A stretch of 64,000 bases of DNA, from NCBI GenBank assembly GCA_023375675.1, contig JALQBC010000009.1:310001-374000 (forward strand), in the 5' to 3' direction. The stretch is from Cytospora piceicola (Eukaryota; Ascomycota; Sordariomycetes; Diaporthales; Cytosporaceae). This document shows, in pieces, positions 46,682-56,638 of the stretch. Position numbers and translations under genes: made by a program. Numbering within the stretch: position 1 is the stretch's first letter; every line of letters begins with the position of its first letter. The notes under the pieces are model-generated. The model saw nothing but the letters and a program-made list of their open reading frames with translations, did no database searches and had not been told where the DNA came from.

Positions 46682-49085
46682 TTACTGAGCATCCCTCTTG
46701 ATAATGTCGGCAGCCCGCTCGGCGATAGCATACACCGCAGATTGTAGATGTGCCCCCAACACCATGGGCATTACTCCAGCATCCACCACTCTCAAGTTCT
46801 GCGTCCCATACACCCTCAGCTCCGTGTCCACCACGCCGCCCAGTTCGAGCGGCATCATAGCCGTACTTCCCGAGGGGTGGAACTCCGTGGCTATGTTCTG
46901 CTTCGCCAGAGCCAACAACCGGCTGTTCGTGTCGTCCCGGCCAGCCACAGTGGTACTGCCATCACCGGCCAGGTCGGGACAGAAATACGGCTCCTGCACC
47001 ACGGGCTGGAGCTCCGCCATCGGGCCGGTCTTGATGAGCGCGCAGTTGAAGAGGAGCGCCCTCGCCAGCACGAGGCAGTCGAACGGCTCGGAGCAGTACC
47101 GCGGGTCCACGAGCGGGCTGTCAAACATGTCGGGCGAGCTGGGCCGGACCGTGCCCCGAGAGAGGGGCCGCTGCATGGCGACGGAGATGGTCCCGATCGA
47201 GTCGGCGAGGATCTCGATGGCGCCCTCGGTCGGGTCGCGGAGGAGCGGGATCTGATATTGGCGCTGGGCCAGGTAGCCTTCCCGCACGGTGTCTGGCGTG
47301 TCTGGCGGCAGCGTCGAGCTGATGTCGCGCTGTTGGGCCTCTTCGATGAGTTCGACCCAGTCGTCTGCGAAGGTTCTCATGGCGGGAAATGCGATGGTGC
47401 TGATCAAAGGTGCTGTCAAGGGTCCGCTGTGGTTGGAGTAGTATTCGTCAGAGGCAGCGGCCAACGAAACACTATTACTATTAACATTAAGAGCTGTGAA
47501 CCAAGATGCATTTGTATCTGCCACACCGTGTCAGCATGTCCTCCTCATGTTACGGCATGAGTGATCATGCAGGTGTCGACCTCGACTTACATGAATAAAC
47601 CGGATGAAGCATGCCGTGGTCTTGGAAATTCGCACCCACTCCAGGGAGGTCGGATTTGACTTGGACATTGAGTGAATTAAGTACACTCTCGGGGCCGATG
47701 CCCGAGACCTGTAGTAGTGTCGGGGTGAATATTGCTCCAGCTGCTAGAATTACTTCATTCGAGCAACTAACATTCCTCCTCTCCGCCTGGGCTGACTGCG
47801 CAAACTGTTGATATATAAGATTAGCAGCCTCTTCGTTTGCCGTGACAACCTGGCCCGGACGTTTCAATACCACATACCTCTACCCCAACAGCCTTCTGCA
47901 GTTCATCAACTGTCTCTAGCAGGATCTGTGTCACTGTCTGCTCTGTCGCAATGTGGAGGTTGGGACGATCTATAACAGGATCGAGGTACGCCGTCCGACT
48001 GTCAGAACGTGACTGGTTCTGTACAGACATGCTAGAAGGATTTATCATAGCTCCAACGCAAGTCCCATCGTTCGGTTCATACGTAATGGATGACCCCATA
48101 TCTACCATCCCGGACAGGAAGTTGGCTGTGGCAAATTAGCCTGGTGAATCACATATGTAATGGAAGTTCTGGACTGAAATAGGGGCGAGATAGGCAGGAG
48201 ACTGCCCATGTTGACATCAAGTCGGCACTTGAGAGACTGGTTTGTGGGTGGGTGTGGACTGGAGTGAGCTCATACCGGATTGTTCGTAGAAGAAGTTGGG
48301 ATAAGTGACTGATACAGGTCCTGCGTCCCCATGAATGTCCAAATTAGGGTGGATATGGAAGGCATTCTGGGTCGCCGTATCAACATTGACGGCGAAGTTC
48401 TCGTTCTGCGAATGGCTCCAGTGTCAGTTAATTGCCCTCAGGGAACCGGAATGGCCTAGGGTCCGTCATACCTTTCGAAAATAAGGAAGGAGATCGTTCC
48501 ACCGCCAATTATACTGATTTGTCTGACCCTCAACGGCGTTGAGGTTGCCCCAAGAGTCGTAGTCTCTAGCCGAGCCACGGGTCCACACCATCCCATTAAG
48601 TATGGTGCCTCCACCGACGACCTTGCCCTGGTTAAAGGTGACCTTCTGGCCATTGAGATGCCCTTGCTCGACGGTCTGGAGCTTCCAATCATAATTTGTC
48701 CAAAGGTCTTGCCCTATATCCGCTGGCACAGTCACCGTTGCTTCTTCCAGGTCCCTGCGACCGTTATCAATCATATGGCTAGTGTGCATATCGGGGGATA
48801 CTAGTACTCACAGGCTTCCAGCTTCCAGCACCAACACTGACACTGTATACGAGTTAGTAGGCTTTGTTAGGGTGGATGGAAAGCATACTCACCATCCGGG
48901 TTTTCAGTCAGCCGATTTGCTAGAACGAGACCAGAGGCTCCGCCGCCGACTACGATGTAGTCGTACTGGCTACGAAGGGAACCACTGACAGCATCTGGTG
49001 GGATATGCAAACAGGTTGATGTACTAGGCAAAATGGCCAGGGCCAGGGCCAGGGTCGCGCGTGAACCCCACGGCACAAGTACCAT
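46682..49085 (-). CDS. Secreted GMC-family FAD oxidoreductase (possible frame break)
   Basis: Glucose-methanol-choline family flavoenzyme; substrate (aryl alcohol, sugar or other alcohol) cannot be told. Exons: 49085-48893, 48842-48812 (31 nt), 48754-48472, 48405-48276, 48125-47878, 47849-47591 and 47517-46682, total 659 aa. A signal peptide is likely (MVLVPWGSRATLALALAILP...). FAD motif GGGASG is at 47-52 with the ribose-binding Glu in VLVLEAGS. GMC signature 1 is GKVVGGGTILNGMVWTRGS, signature 2 is GAIFTPTLLQVSGIG. The catalytic His lies in EFHPSGSTAMM and the second His in VLGAHLQSAVYAIAE. The frame between exons 5 and 6 is kept only if 28 nt (47850-47877) are removed; these begin GTATGT and end CCAG, but 28 nt is shorter than known fungal introns, so a frameshift is the main alternative. 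Otherwise all catalytic parts are intact. Confidence 0.82.
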
Positions 49086-49885
49086 TTTCGTAGTAGCAGG
49101 AGTAAATTTGACCGAATAGACTGTAGGTAAAACAGAGAATTGTTTACCTGGAGTGCTTTGAAGACGTCCGAGCAAAAGGACGTACCAGACTGGTATGTTC
49201 CGTTGATTCAAGTGGTTCCAGGTCGATAAAAAGAAATCCAGATTGTTTTATATGCACTTTGAATAGGTCCCAGAATTCTGGGCTGACAGAAGGAATCTCA
49301 GGTTGCATTCCCATCTCCATAAATAATATTTGGCAGATAGACAGGGACAATATTGTGCAGCTCTATTGTTCCCAGTCAGAGCTCCCGACTTCCTTTCCCC
49401 TTACACCAATCGTATCATCATCGCAGACCGCCAAAACTCCCACTAATCACCTTGTGATCCGCTGAAAGACCTGCGCCTTTTGTGTATATATTGTCTCAGC
49501 TGCAAGGTGTTGTGGACATCCCGATCATGGACACGAATCCAGGGGATAACCTCATCGCATCGGTTCCGCCAAGCAGCCCATATTGCGTACAGCCGGGTTT
49601 GAGGTTTAAGGCCATTTTTTTTTGGCAGTTTTTGATTGCTTCTCCAGCATTCTGGTGCTTCCTGAATCAATCTGAGCCATGAGACTTTGTCTTGTGCGAC
49701 CGAATATGGCCAAGGCCTGCTGCTTCGATGCTGTGCAACCTTGCGGTAGATTGCCAGAGCCGTTCGAAGTAGCCTCATGCGTAGTCGTGGCGATCTTCCG
49801 AGAGGTTGGGGGCACCTTGGGGCGTCTCCCGATGATCATGGCCCGTTCCTAGTCTGTCCAGAAGTAGGAACAGACTCAACATCGT
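49086..49885. other. Intergenic: GMC promoter side / AcpS 3' flank
   Basis: 800 bp with short ORFs only. An in-frame extension of the GMC first exon upstream to 49211 is open but would put the signal peptide inside the protein, so it was not used. Contains a T-run at about 49615-49623. Confidence 0.55.
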
Positions 49886-50525
49886 TCATTCCTGTGTTGC
49901 AGAACCGAGACATACAGCAGTTGCGTACTCCCCATCGTGGCTGATGCTGATCAGTGCCTCATAATCCTCATTGGCCCCCTTGATGATAGCCGCTGGGGCG
50001 CCCTTCCTGTCTGCATGCGTCGAAGCCTGGCGTGATATCGTGATATCGTGCCAGGTAAGGTTCCCCTGTGGATGAGCTTTAATTACGGCTTCCTTGGCCG
50101 CAAATCTGGAGCAATACGACGCCATGTTCAGTGCTGGTCTCCTGCAAGGAAGCGAACATCGGAAATTGGTGTTCGCCTGGGCTGAGGTGATCATACCTTC
50201 CGGCCATGAAAGTGGCAGCCGCCTGTAGTTCGTGAGAACTTGGCCCACCTTTTAAGGAGTGTGGGATTTCGTTGGGGGCCAGCTCGGCAATATCTAGAGA
50301 TGCGACGTGGCGGGCCTCTCCCATAACCCCGTAAGCATGGGAGGATTGATCCTCGAGGATCCGTTGTATCTTGGGATGTCGTCTCTCTTCGTGATTTAGG
50401 ATCTTTTGAATGAATCGTGTGCCCCTGGATGATTCCAAGATACCGCGGATTCTGACCACATGGCAGATATCAGTTCCCAGGTTGAGATTGAAGGGGAACC
50501 TCCTCAGAGCTCTGGTAGCTGCCAT
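49886..50525 (-). CDS. AcpS-type 4'-phosphopantetheinyl transferase (holo-ACP synthase, probably mitochondrial)
   Basis: Transfers the phosphopantetheine arm of CoA to a serine of the acyl carrier protein; the fungal AcpS-type enzyme serves mitochondrial fatty-acid synthesis. Exons 50525-50197 and 50141-49886 give 194 aa; the 55-bp intron (GTATGA...TTGCAG) joins FMAGR to RPALNMASYCSRF. Hallmarks are GTDICHVVRI near the N-terminus (Asp19 is the Mg2+ ligand of the family) and SRFAAKEAVIKA (Lys126-Glu127). The start MAATRALRRFPFNLNLG is Arg-rich and lacks acids, compatible with a mitochondrial presequence though short. The last part WHDITISR and ALISISHDGEYATAVCL fit the C-terminal strands of the fold. 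Length is normal for an AcpS-type enzyme with a short insert between the two motifs. Confidence 0.85.
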
Positions 50526-51040
50526 GTGTTTCTGGAGCCCGCTCACCAAAGCAGAAAGTACGGTGCTGTTGACGGGTGGATAGGTAAAGCGTCAATGGCG
50601 TGCACTCGTAGAGGATCGATTGACCTTGGATTGGATTGGAGGTTTTGATTATGTAAGCATCCCCTGGCTTTTCGAACCGGACTGAGACATCGACTTGGAA
50701 GTGAATCACGATGACAGTGAACCAAGGCTTGAACACAATATCAGAGAGGCTTTTCAATAATCGATCTTGATCAAACGCCATATTGAAAAATAGCCCAAAC
50801 ATCATGCATCGTTCCAAGTTTTCGAGTCCGGAGGACAGAGGAACCGCATGCGGCATATCCAATAGCCAAACTAGCTCTTAATATCGCCGAGCTCTGATGT
50901 TTCCAGAGACCATCCTCCCTCTCAAACTGTTGTACACCCAGCCCAGAATTTCCTTCCCAATCTTCCAAGCCAGCCCCGACTTCCAACTACAGTACGGTAC
51001 ACCTGATGAGACCTCGGGCCCCATCGCCATCGACAGATGC
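50526..51040. other. Intergenic, with a possible gene relic
   Basis: 515 bp between the AcpS promoter side and the DUF1774 gene 3' end. A minus-strand reading frame at about 50640-50862 encodes a stretch with some coding character (see findings) but has no complete gene structure. Confidence 0.5.
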
Positions 51041-52270
51041 TTAGTTGTTCTCTGCCAGCAGTGGGGCACGCTCAGCATCCGCCTGAGGTTTCTTATTCTG
51101 ACCAAAGTTAAGCTCGCGGCCTGTCCAGGCAGCAACAGCAACAACCGCAGAAATGCTGAATAGCACAGCCAAGATGACAAATGCGAAGATCCACTGGAAA
51201 GCAATAGCCTGACGGTGGAACCTATTCATTAATTTGAGTCAGTAAATTTTCAATACGAGTGTCCATGTCCAAAGATTTGGTCTCGGAGGCATAATCTGCT
51301 AAAGCATCACTCCAGAAGCAAAGCCATAGACAATTCTGCGCGGGAAGAAGACGACGTACTGAGCGACACCCAAGGAGGCAGCTAGAGTGCTGAGCCAGAA
51401 CCCCATGGTATAATCCTTGAAGAAGTCAGTGGCGAAACAAGACCAAGACCGAGGACGAACAGAGGGGGGAAGCGTCCGTCAAGTGTCGTTTTTGGAAGGG
51501 CTCACCTTGTAAAAGCCAATGAAGAAAAGACCATAGGCTAGGATAGACCACACGAAAATGTTGGCGAAGACCCTGGCTACGAGGCTGTTCTCGTGCGGCA
51601 CCATGATGGCCCCGTTCCAGTAAATAGCCACGAAGGTCCATGCAAGAGGACCAGACACCACGGGGGCATGGATGAATCGAGGGTATGCATGATGGCGGAA
51701 GGCCATAGAAGATAAGTTAAAGAAGTTGATGATAAGAATGATCTCAGCCCAGACGAAGTGGCTGCGGGTAAAGAGCATCACGAAGGCAAAGTGAAGCAGG
51801 TTGTTGAGGATGAAGTGCGAACCGCAAGCGGATGCGGCGTTGACTTTTGCAACATCGCTCGAGAAGAGATGGAAGATGTAGCCAAGCTGCAGGATGAACA
51901 GAATAACGCTGTTGGACCCGGTCAGCGATCTGGAGTTGCCAAGGGTACTAGAGGGTATGCTCACAAGTAGACGTCCACAAGCACGAAATTTAGAGTAAAG
52001 CCGGATAGATGGATGTAGTTCTGGCCGGGGATCGTGAAGTCATGCTTCAGGTTTTCGTTGGGAGATCTGACGGTATAGTAAATGGAGACGATAACCGAGA
52101 GAGCCCATGTCAGGAGGGTCAAGATCTTGTAGGTTATGACAGCGGAAGGGTCATGAGAGTCCCTCTTCGCAAAGGGGTTTCCTGGGGCAGCAGTATCAGT
52201 ATTTCTTATTCCAAAGACCCAATGACTGCAGCTCGCAGTAACATAGCATACTCTGGTTGAATCGATCCAT
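51041..52270 (-). CDS. DUF1774-family multi-pass membrane protein
   Basis: Fungal membrane protein of unknown function. Five exons: 52270-52252 (19 nt), 52181-51965, 51908-51506, 51415-51360 and 51221-51041, giving 291 aa. All junctions restore sequence: MDRFNQR-NPFAKRDSHDP, VDVY-FVILFILQLG, GFYK-DYTMGFWL and SLGVAQ-FHRQAIAFQW. About eight hydrophobic segments are visible, for example LLTWALSVIVSIYYTV, ILFILQLGYIFHLF, LLHFAFVMLFT, WAEIILIINFFNL, FANIFVWSILAYGLFFIGFY and FQWIFAFVILAVLFSISAVVAV. The C-terminal tail is short and polar (ADAERAPLLAENN), with an acidic-LL type sorting-like motif. If the last intron (donor CA|GTACGT) is retained, a stop appears at 51299-51301 and the last helix is lost. 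Confidence 0.8.
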
Positions 52271-52847
52271 ATTGATTGTTCCTCTGGACGTAAGGCTTGC
52301 TGGAAATTGGTGGACCCAGACTCGATGACCTGACACTACCAGTTCCGTGGAGCACAAGGTGTCTGGCTCGGGTCTGTATGCGCGAGAATATCGTGACAGG
52401 AAGCCAGGCAGACCTCTTCAAAGATGCGGGAGGAAATGTGCTGTACGGTGTTGATGCAGAACGTCTGCAGGGAAGTGTACAATTTACACAAACCGGGGAG
52501 GAGAACAGGCAAGCGGGAGGTCAGCTAGGTATTCAAGAAGAAAAGAGGAGAGACTGAAGTGATGTCACCTCAGATGATAAAGGAGGACCTCGGGAGCTGA
52601 AGGTCCTAAACGCGTCTCCGTCGTGCCTGGTGGGCAGGTTTACCAAGTACCACAGGTGACAGTAGCACCTTCCAAGGTTGCTACTTAAGTATGTACCTAG
52701 TGCTGTGCGCCGCATTTTTGCTAGCATTGCTAGCTGCAGCGCTTACGGAGGACTGCTGTTTGATGTACCAGTAGCAAGAATAAAAACGGGGAATTTCAAG
52801 GACACCTTGAATGCCACGATTTACACTACACAGTACTGTGTAGGGGC

Positions 52848-52900
52848 GGACATAGGGACATAGGGACATAGGGACACAAGGGCACAGGGACACAGGAATA
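52848..52900. repeat. GGACATAG 8-bp tandem repeat
   Basis: Three perfect units (52848-52871), then degenerate copies (GGACACAAG, GGCACAG, GGACACAG). Intergenic. Confidence 0.85.
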
Positions 52901-53822
52901 GAAGCAAATAGCAGGCCTGGCGGCCGGTTCTGGTCGTACAATAATGATACGGGAACTCCTTCCAAGTTTGTTCTTTCGTCACACCTCAAGAGGCTTCTTT
53001 AGCCTTGACAGTTCTAAATTTTGTTGTTAGATTGCTCTGCACGCTGCCTCAGAACCAGCCAATCCTTCAAATCTTGTGTCACCGCTTATTCTTGAGGCTC
53101 TCTCCTTGCTGATTGACCTCGAAGTGAATTGTAATAATATAAGTACTTGACGAATTGTTTCCCCCTCAGGTATACCTACCTCGTACCCGATAAAATGGAG
53201 GTCAAATGGCGACGTTGGCCAGAGCCACAAATGGGCGAATTATGACGTGTGCTGGTCCTGTGACCCCATATTTGACCCCTGATTCCCCGCCGTTTGTGGC
53301 TTGATCAGCCCCACATACCTTCCCCGTTTCACATGCTGTACCGTCGACTTGGGTACATGTACGTACTTGCTCAGATATCCACCTTTCAACTGCCCAGGTG
53401 TAAAGTGGGTACAAATCATGAACCCGTCGACGACAACGTACTTAGAAGTAGGCTTCCATGTTTCATTCACCACGTCCCAGCACACCTTATGTTTCGCATT
53501 TCAAGTCTGGTCCTATCAGCCACGATCCTGATATACCGACATTCTGAATGAATACCTACCTAGTACCTAGGTAGTCAAGCAGTAGACCGAGCTGACGAAT
53601 GAACCGCAGCACAGAGCACAGGAAGGCAGTTTGAAGCCATCAATGATGGCAACCAACTGTCCGAGTTCTCGTTCACGACCTCAGGGTCACCGGAAATGGC
53701 AGCCTTTCGGAGAATTTAGTCCTGGGATCTTGGCACACTTTGCACAGAGCCAGTCAACTGTTTGTTCGCATCTCACCATGTTTGCGTGAACCAATCGCCA
53801 GGAGGCTCGGTCGCTCGGGGTC

Positions 53823-53836
53823 GGGGGGGGGGGGGG
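53823..53836. repeat. Run of 14 G
   Basis: Uninterrupted homopolymer of 14 G. Length may vary or be a sequencing/assembly error. Confidence 0.8.
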
Positions 53837-55295
53837 CGAAGATGGTCATTGGTATCGACACTGAACAGGCCAAAGTGGAATTTCAAACCCTCACCGCCTT
53901 CATAATGGATCTATCCCATCCGATTGGATTGCTTCAATTATGACCAAGTGTTTTCACGTTCTTGGAGCTGCATACATTCCCTCCTTCCTGACTCACTGTG
54001 AGGCTGAACCGTGATATCTGGATGCCTTCCAACCTCTGTCTTTTTACACTTGATGCCGCCACCCCCACCCCGCCCAGGCGACTTCTGCTGCCACGTTCAA
54101 TTTCAGCATACGGTCTCGTTGGCGCAAACAAGTTGATATGTGGCTTGGAACCCAGTCCCAGGTGTGCGATCTGCTTAGTTCGTCGTACGATTAGCCCCTC
54201 GGCTCATGATACCGACACGTTGGCATATTAGCTTGCCTTGAAAATATAGGTCTCTTGTGATCTTGTTGAACTCAGATACAGTTGAAGGGGCTCGGTATAT
54301 TTGGAGAAAGGATAATTCTGGACTTGGTTCCGAGTCTACCCTGTGGTTGGAGTGGTTTGACCAGTGATGACTTCGAGATACTGCTTCGGCTGCGTGGTTC
54401 TGCGTCTGGAATGCACGTTGAAGTGGACCAGAGCTTCGTTCATCAACCTGGCTCTGCTCTGTCCGTTCTTGTCGGCGATGAAAGGGTGAGACTTGGTGTT
54501 CTCGAGATGCTGCGCTTATTGAGACTTGTTTCTTGTTTTGTTGATGGCCGTCAAAGAGACTCAGTGTCCTAACATGCCAGTCTCCGAGTCCCCTCAGTTC
54601 GTTTCCTGTTTTGGCGTTGTTGGGACTACTGCCAATGGTTTGTACTTGGTCGCTTTGAGCCATTTTGAAGTGTGCTTTATGGCAATGTAAATATCTGGAC
54701 ACCTTGGACTGCGAACAGGCGTCCCGCAGTTTTATATGCAGGTCAAGTGGCGGCCCCTGTCGTTAGGTTTCGGAGCTCGACAAATTCCAAAAAATGGTGA
54801 AGCCCAACTCTTTTACAAAGTTGGGCTCGAATCGGGCCTCGAGGCTTGGTCAAGGTCATGTCGATCGCCAATGTAGTGTCACATGGGAATTCCACTTTGA
54901 AGTCTTGACGAGGCTGAATCTGGAATGGGCACCTCCTTGCGCTTCGACATACTGTTCTCACCCCATTCAGTGTTTGTGAGAAACCACGAGTGTCACCTAC
55001 AACTTATTCATGTGTCTCATCTTGCTTGCAAACAAATCCGATTTGCAGTCAGCCGTTATGTGAACTGTAGCCATTCGCGCTATTGGGTGGCAAAACAAAG
55101 TGCAGTGTGCCCAAGGAGAAAGTGCAGATTGCCTCGCAGAAGGCAGAAGGTCGGCCACAGCTCTGCTTACCTACTTAAGTACACTCTGGAAATTACAAAA
55201 GGCCTGGTATTCAAGTCCACACGCAAGTGCATATAAAATCTAGCATGCCTCTCAGTTACTGCAGATGGTCTTTGGCCTGAGCTGACACCACTGTC

Positions 55296-56086
55296 ATGAT
55301 GAGACCAACGACATTGACTCAAGGCCCAGGCCTCAAGGTCCCGACGAAACGTGATACAAGAAGGATTCCGCCATCTGAATGGGAGGCCCTTAAATCCGAG
55401 ATAGATAAGCTATATCGGGACAAAAGGCGGAAGCTACACGAGCTTGTGGACTACCTGAATACCGAAAAGAGATTCAGAGTCAAGTAGGTCCCATAATATG
55501 TCCTCACCGTATGATTAGGTAGTTCATTGACCAACTTCATAGCAAGCGACAACTCGTTTACCAACTCGGTAAATGGAAGTTCAAGGTGTATGGCACACAT
55601 ACTCGACATGGGAATGAAGATATGGCACACACGCAAGTGCAAAATGGGGACAGTTTCAATGATGTGCTAAGCAGCTCTGGCCTTGACCAAGAGAATCCGA
55701 CACAGTGCCTCGAGGGCGCTGATCCCTGGACCACCCACCTCCTCCGAGCCCTCAGTAGCCCTACCGAGATTGCTGGCTCTCCCTACTCCTTGATGAATGG
55801 CGGATATTCTGCCATGCAGTCCTGTGTCGTCTGGACTACTGAACGACTCAAAACCGTGTCCAACATGCCGATTAAACTTACCATGCTCGATGGACAAAGA
55901 AGCCCCCAACTCGACACCTGGAGAGAAGACACGGAGCTCTTCTTGACGCTTTGGAATCAATTGCAGACGTCACACTGGAACCAACCGGTTTGGGTTGAGG
56001 AAGCACAGTCGAAGCTCGGTGTCAGCGCCACAGAGCTACTGGTGATTGTTAGCCGTTTGGTGCTGGATGTTTCTGGCGAGGCCTTC

Positions 56087-56156
<70 letters not shown>

Positions 56157-56398
56157 GCTATGGTCACGATGAACGGGAGGGCCACCCGCAAGAGCGATTG
56201 CTTGACCATGCGCGTGAAAGTGCCCAAGTCATCGAAGGCTTGGATAATGAGGAAATGTGGAACTTCTTCTCTGAGACATTGCGCAGAAGGAACACTTTCC
56301 TCTCGGATGAGGCGGGCAGGCCTCCCTGTATGGGTGAAGCATTGAATCACATCGGGATTTTCGTCGCAGGCACCCTTGTGGGGGGAACGAGCGTCTGA
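55296..56398 (+). CDS. Clr5-domain protein with a 23-residue poly-aspartate tract
   Basis: Exons 55296-55486 and 55543-56398 give 348 aa; the 56-bp intron (GTAGGT...TTCATAG) joins KRFRV-NKRQLVYQLGKW. The N-terminal Clr5 domain (about residues 23-80) is recognisable: RIPPSEWEALKSEIDKLYRDK, then the KW-F pattern of its C-terminal half. It is named after fission yeast Clr5, linked to silencing of cryptic loci; in filamentous fungi the family is large and mostly uncharacterised. The rest has helical segments (WREDTELFLTLWNQLQ, GVSATELLVIVSRLVLDV), then 23 consecutive Asp encoded only by GAT, then a charged tail. The Clr5 part may bind DNA, but that is inference. Confidence 0.78.
56087..56155 (+). 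repeat. (GAT)23 trinucleotide repeat in coding frame
   Basis: A perfect uninterrupted run of 23 GAT codons in the Clr5-domain gene, encoding poly-Asp. Purity implies recent slippage and probable length polymorphism that keeps the frame. Confidence 0.95.
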
Positions 56399-56638
56399 TC
56401 GGATCAGGTTGGGAGATGAAGGGTAACGAGGCAGAAGTTCCTGGATTGTTTGGACCTGGGCTTGGCAGTCGTTATAGATCGTCGGCCTTTTGTTTCATCT
56501 GTTGTATTGTTTTTCTTCCCCTATGGACTTGATGCCGGTGTTCTGCGGGTTTTCCATGTCGGGATCCTCGCTCTTCCTGGACATTGCTGGGCATGACCGA
56601 GTTTCAACGGTCCCATGGTTGGTCCCCCCAAGCTAGAT

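Larger units (their letters stand above)
52271..55295. other. Gene-poor intergenic region, about 3 kb
   Basis: Between the DUF1774 gene and the Clr5 gene. Contains a GGACATAG tandem repeat (52848-52900), a TACCTAGGTA copy near 53564, a 14-nt G-run (53823-53836) and several short ORFs. The longest, minus 54175-54663, would start MAQSDQVQTIGSSPNNAKTG (about 162 aa, Ser/His/Gln-rich, no recognised domain); I do not count it as a gene. Confidence 0.5.

Noticed and set aside
51299..51359. Alternative end of the DUF1774 protein at the stop at 51299
   Set aside because: Splicing from the strong donor GTACGT at 51359 adds FHRQAIAFQWIFAFVIL and a final membrane helix typical of the family, so the shorter end is probably intron read-through.
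52681..52989. Minus-strand ORF with repeated SLCP/CVPM words
   Set aside because: Simply the translation of the GGACATAG tandem repeat.
54175..54702. 175-codon minus-strand ORF
   Set aside because: No recognised domain, His/Ser/Gln-rich, no splice or neighbour support; could be chance in a gene-poor stretch.
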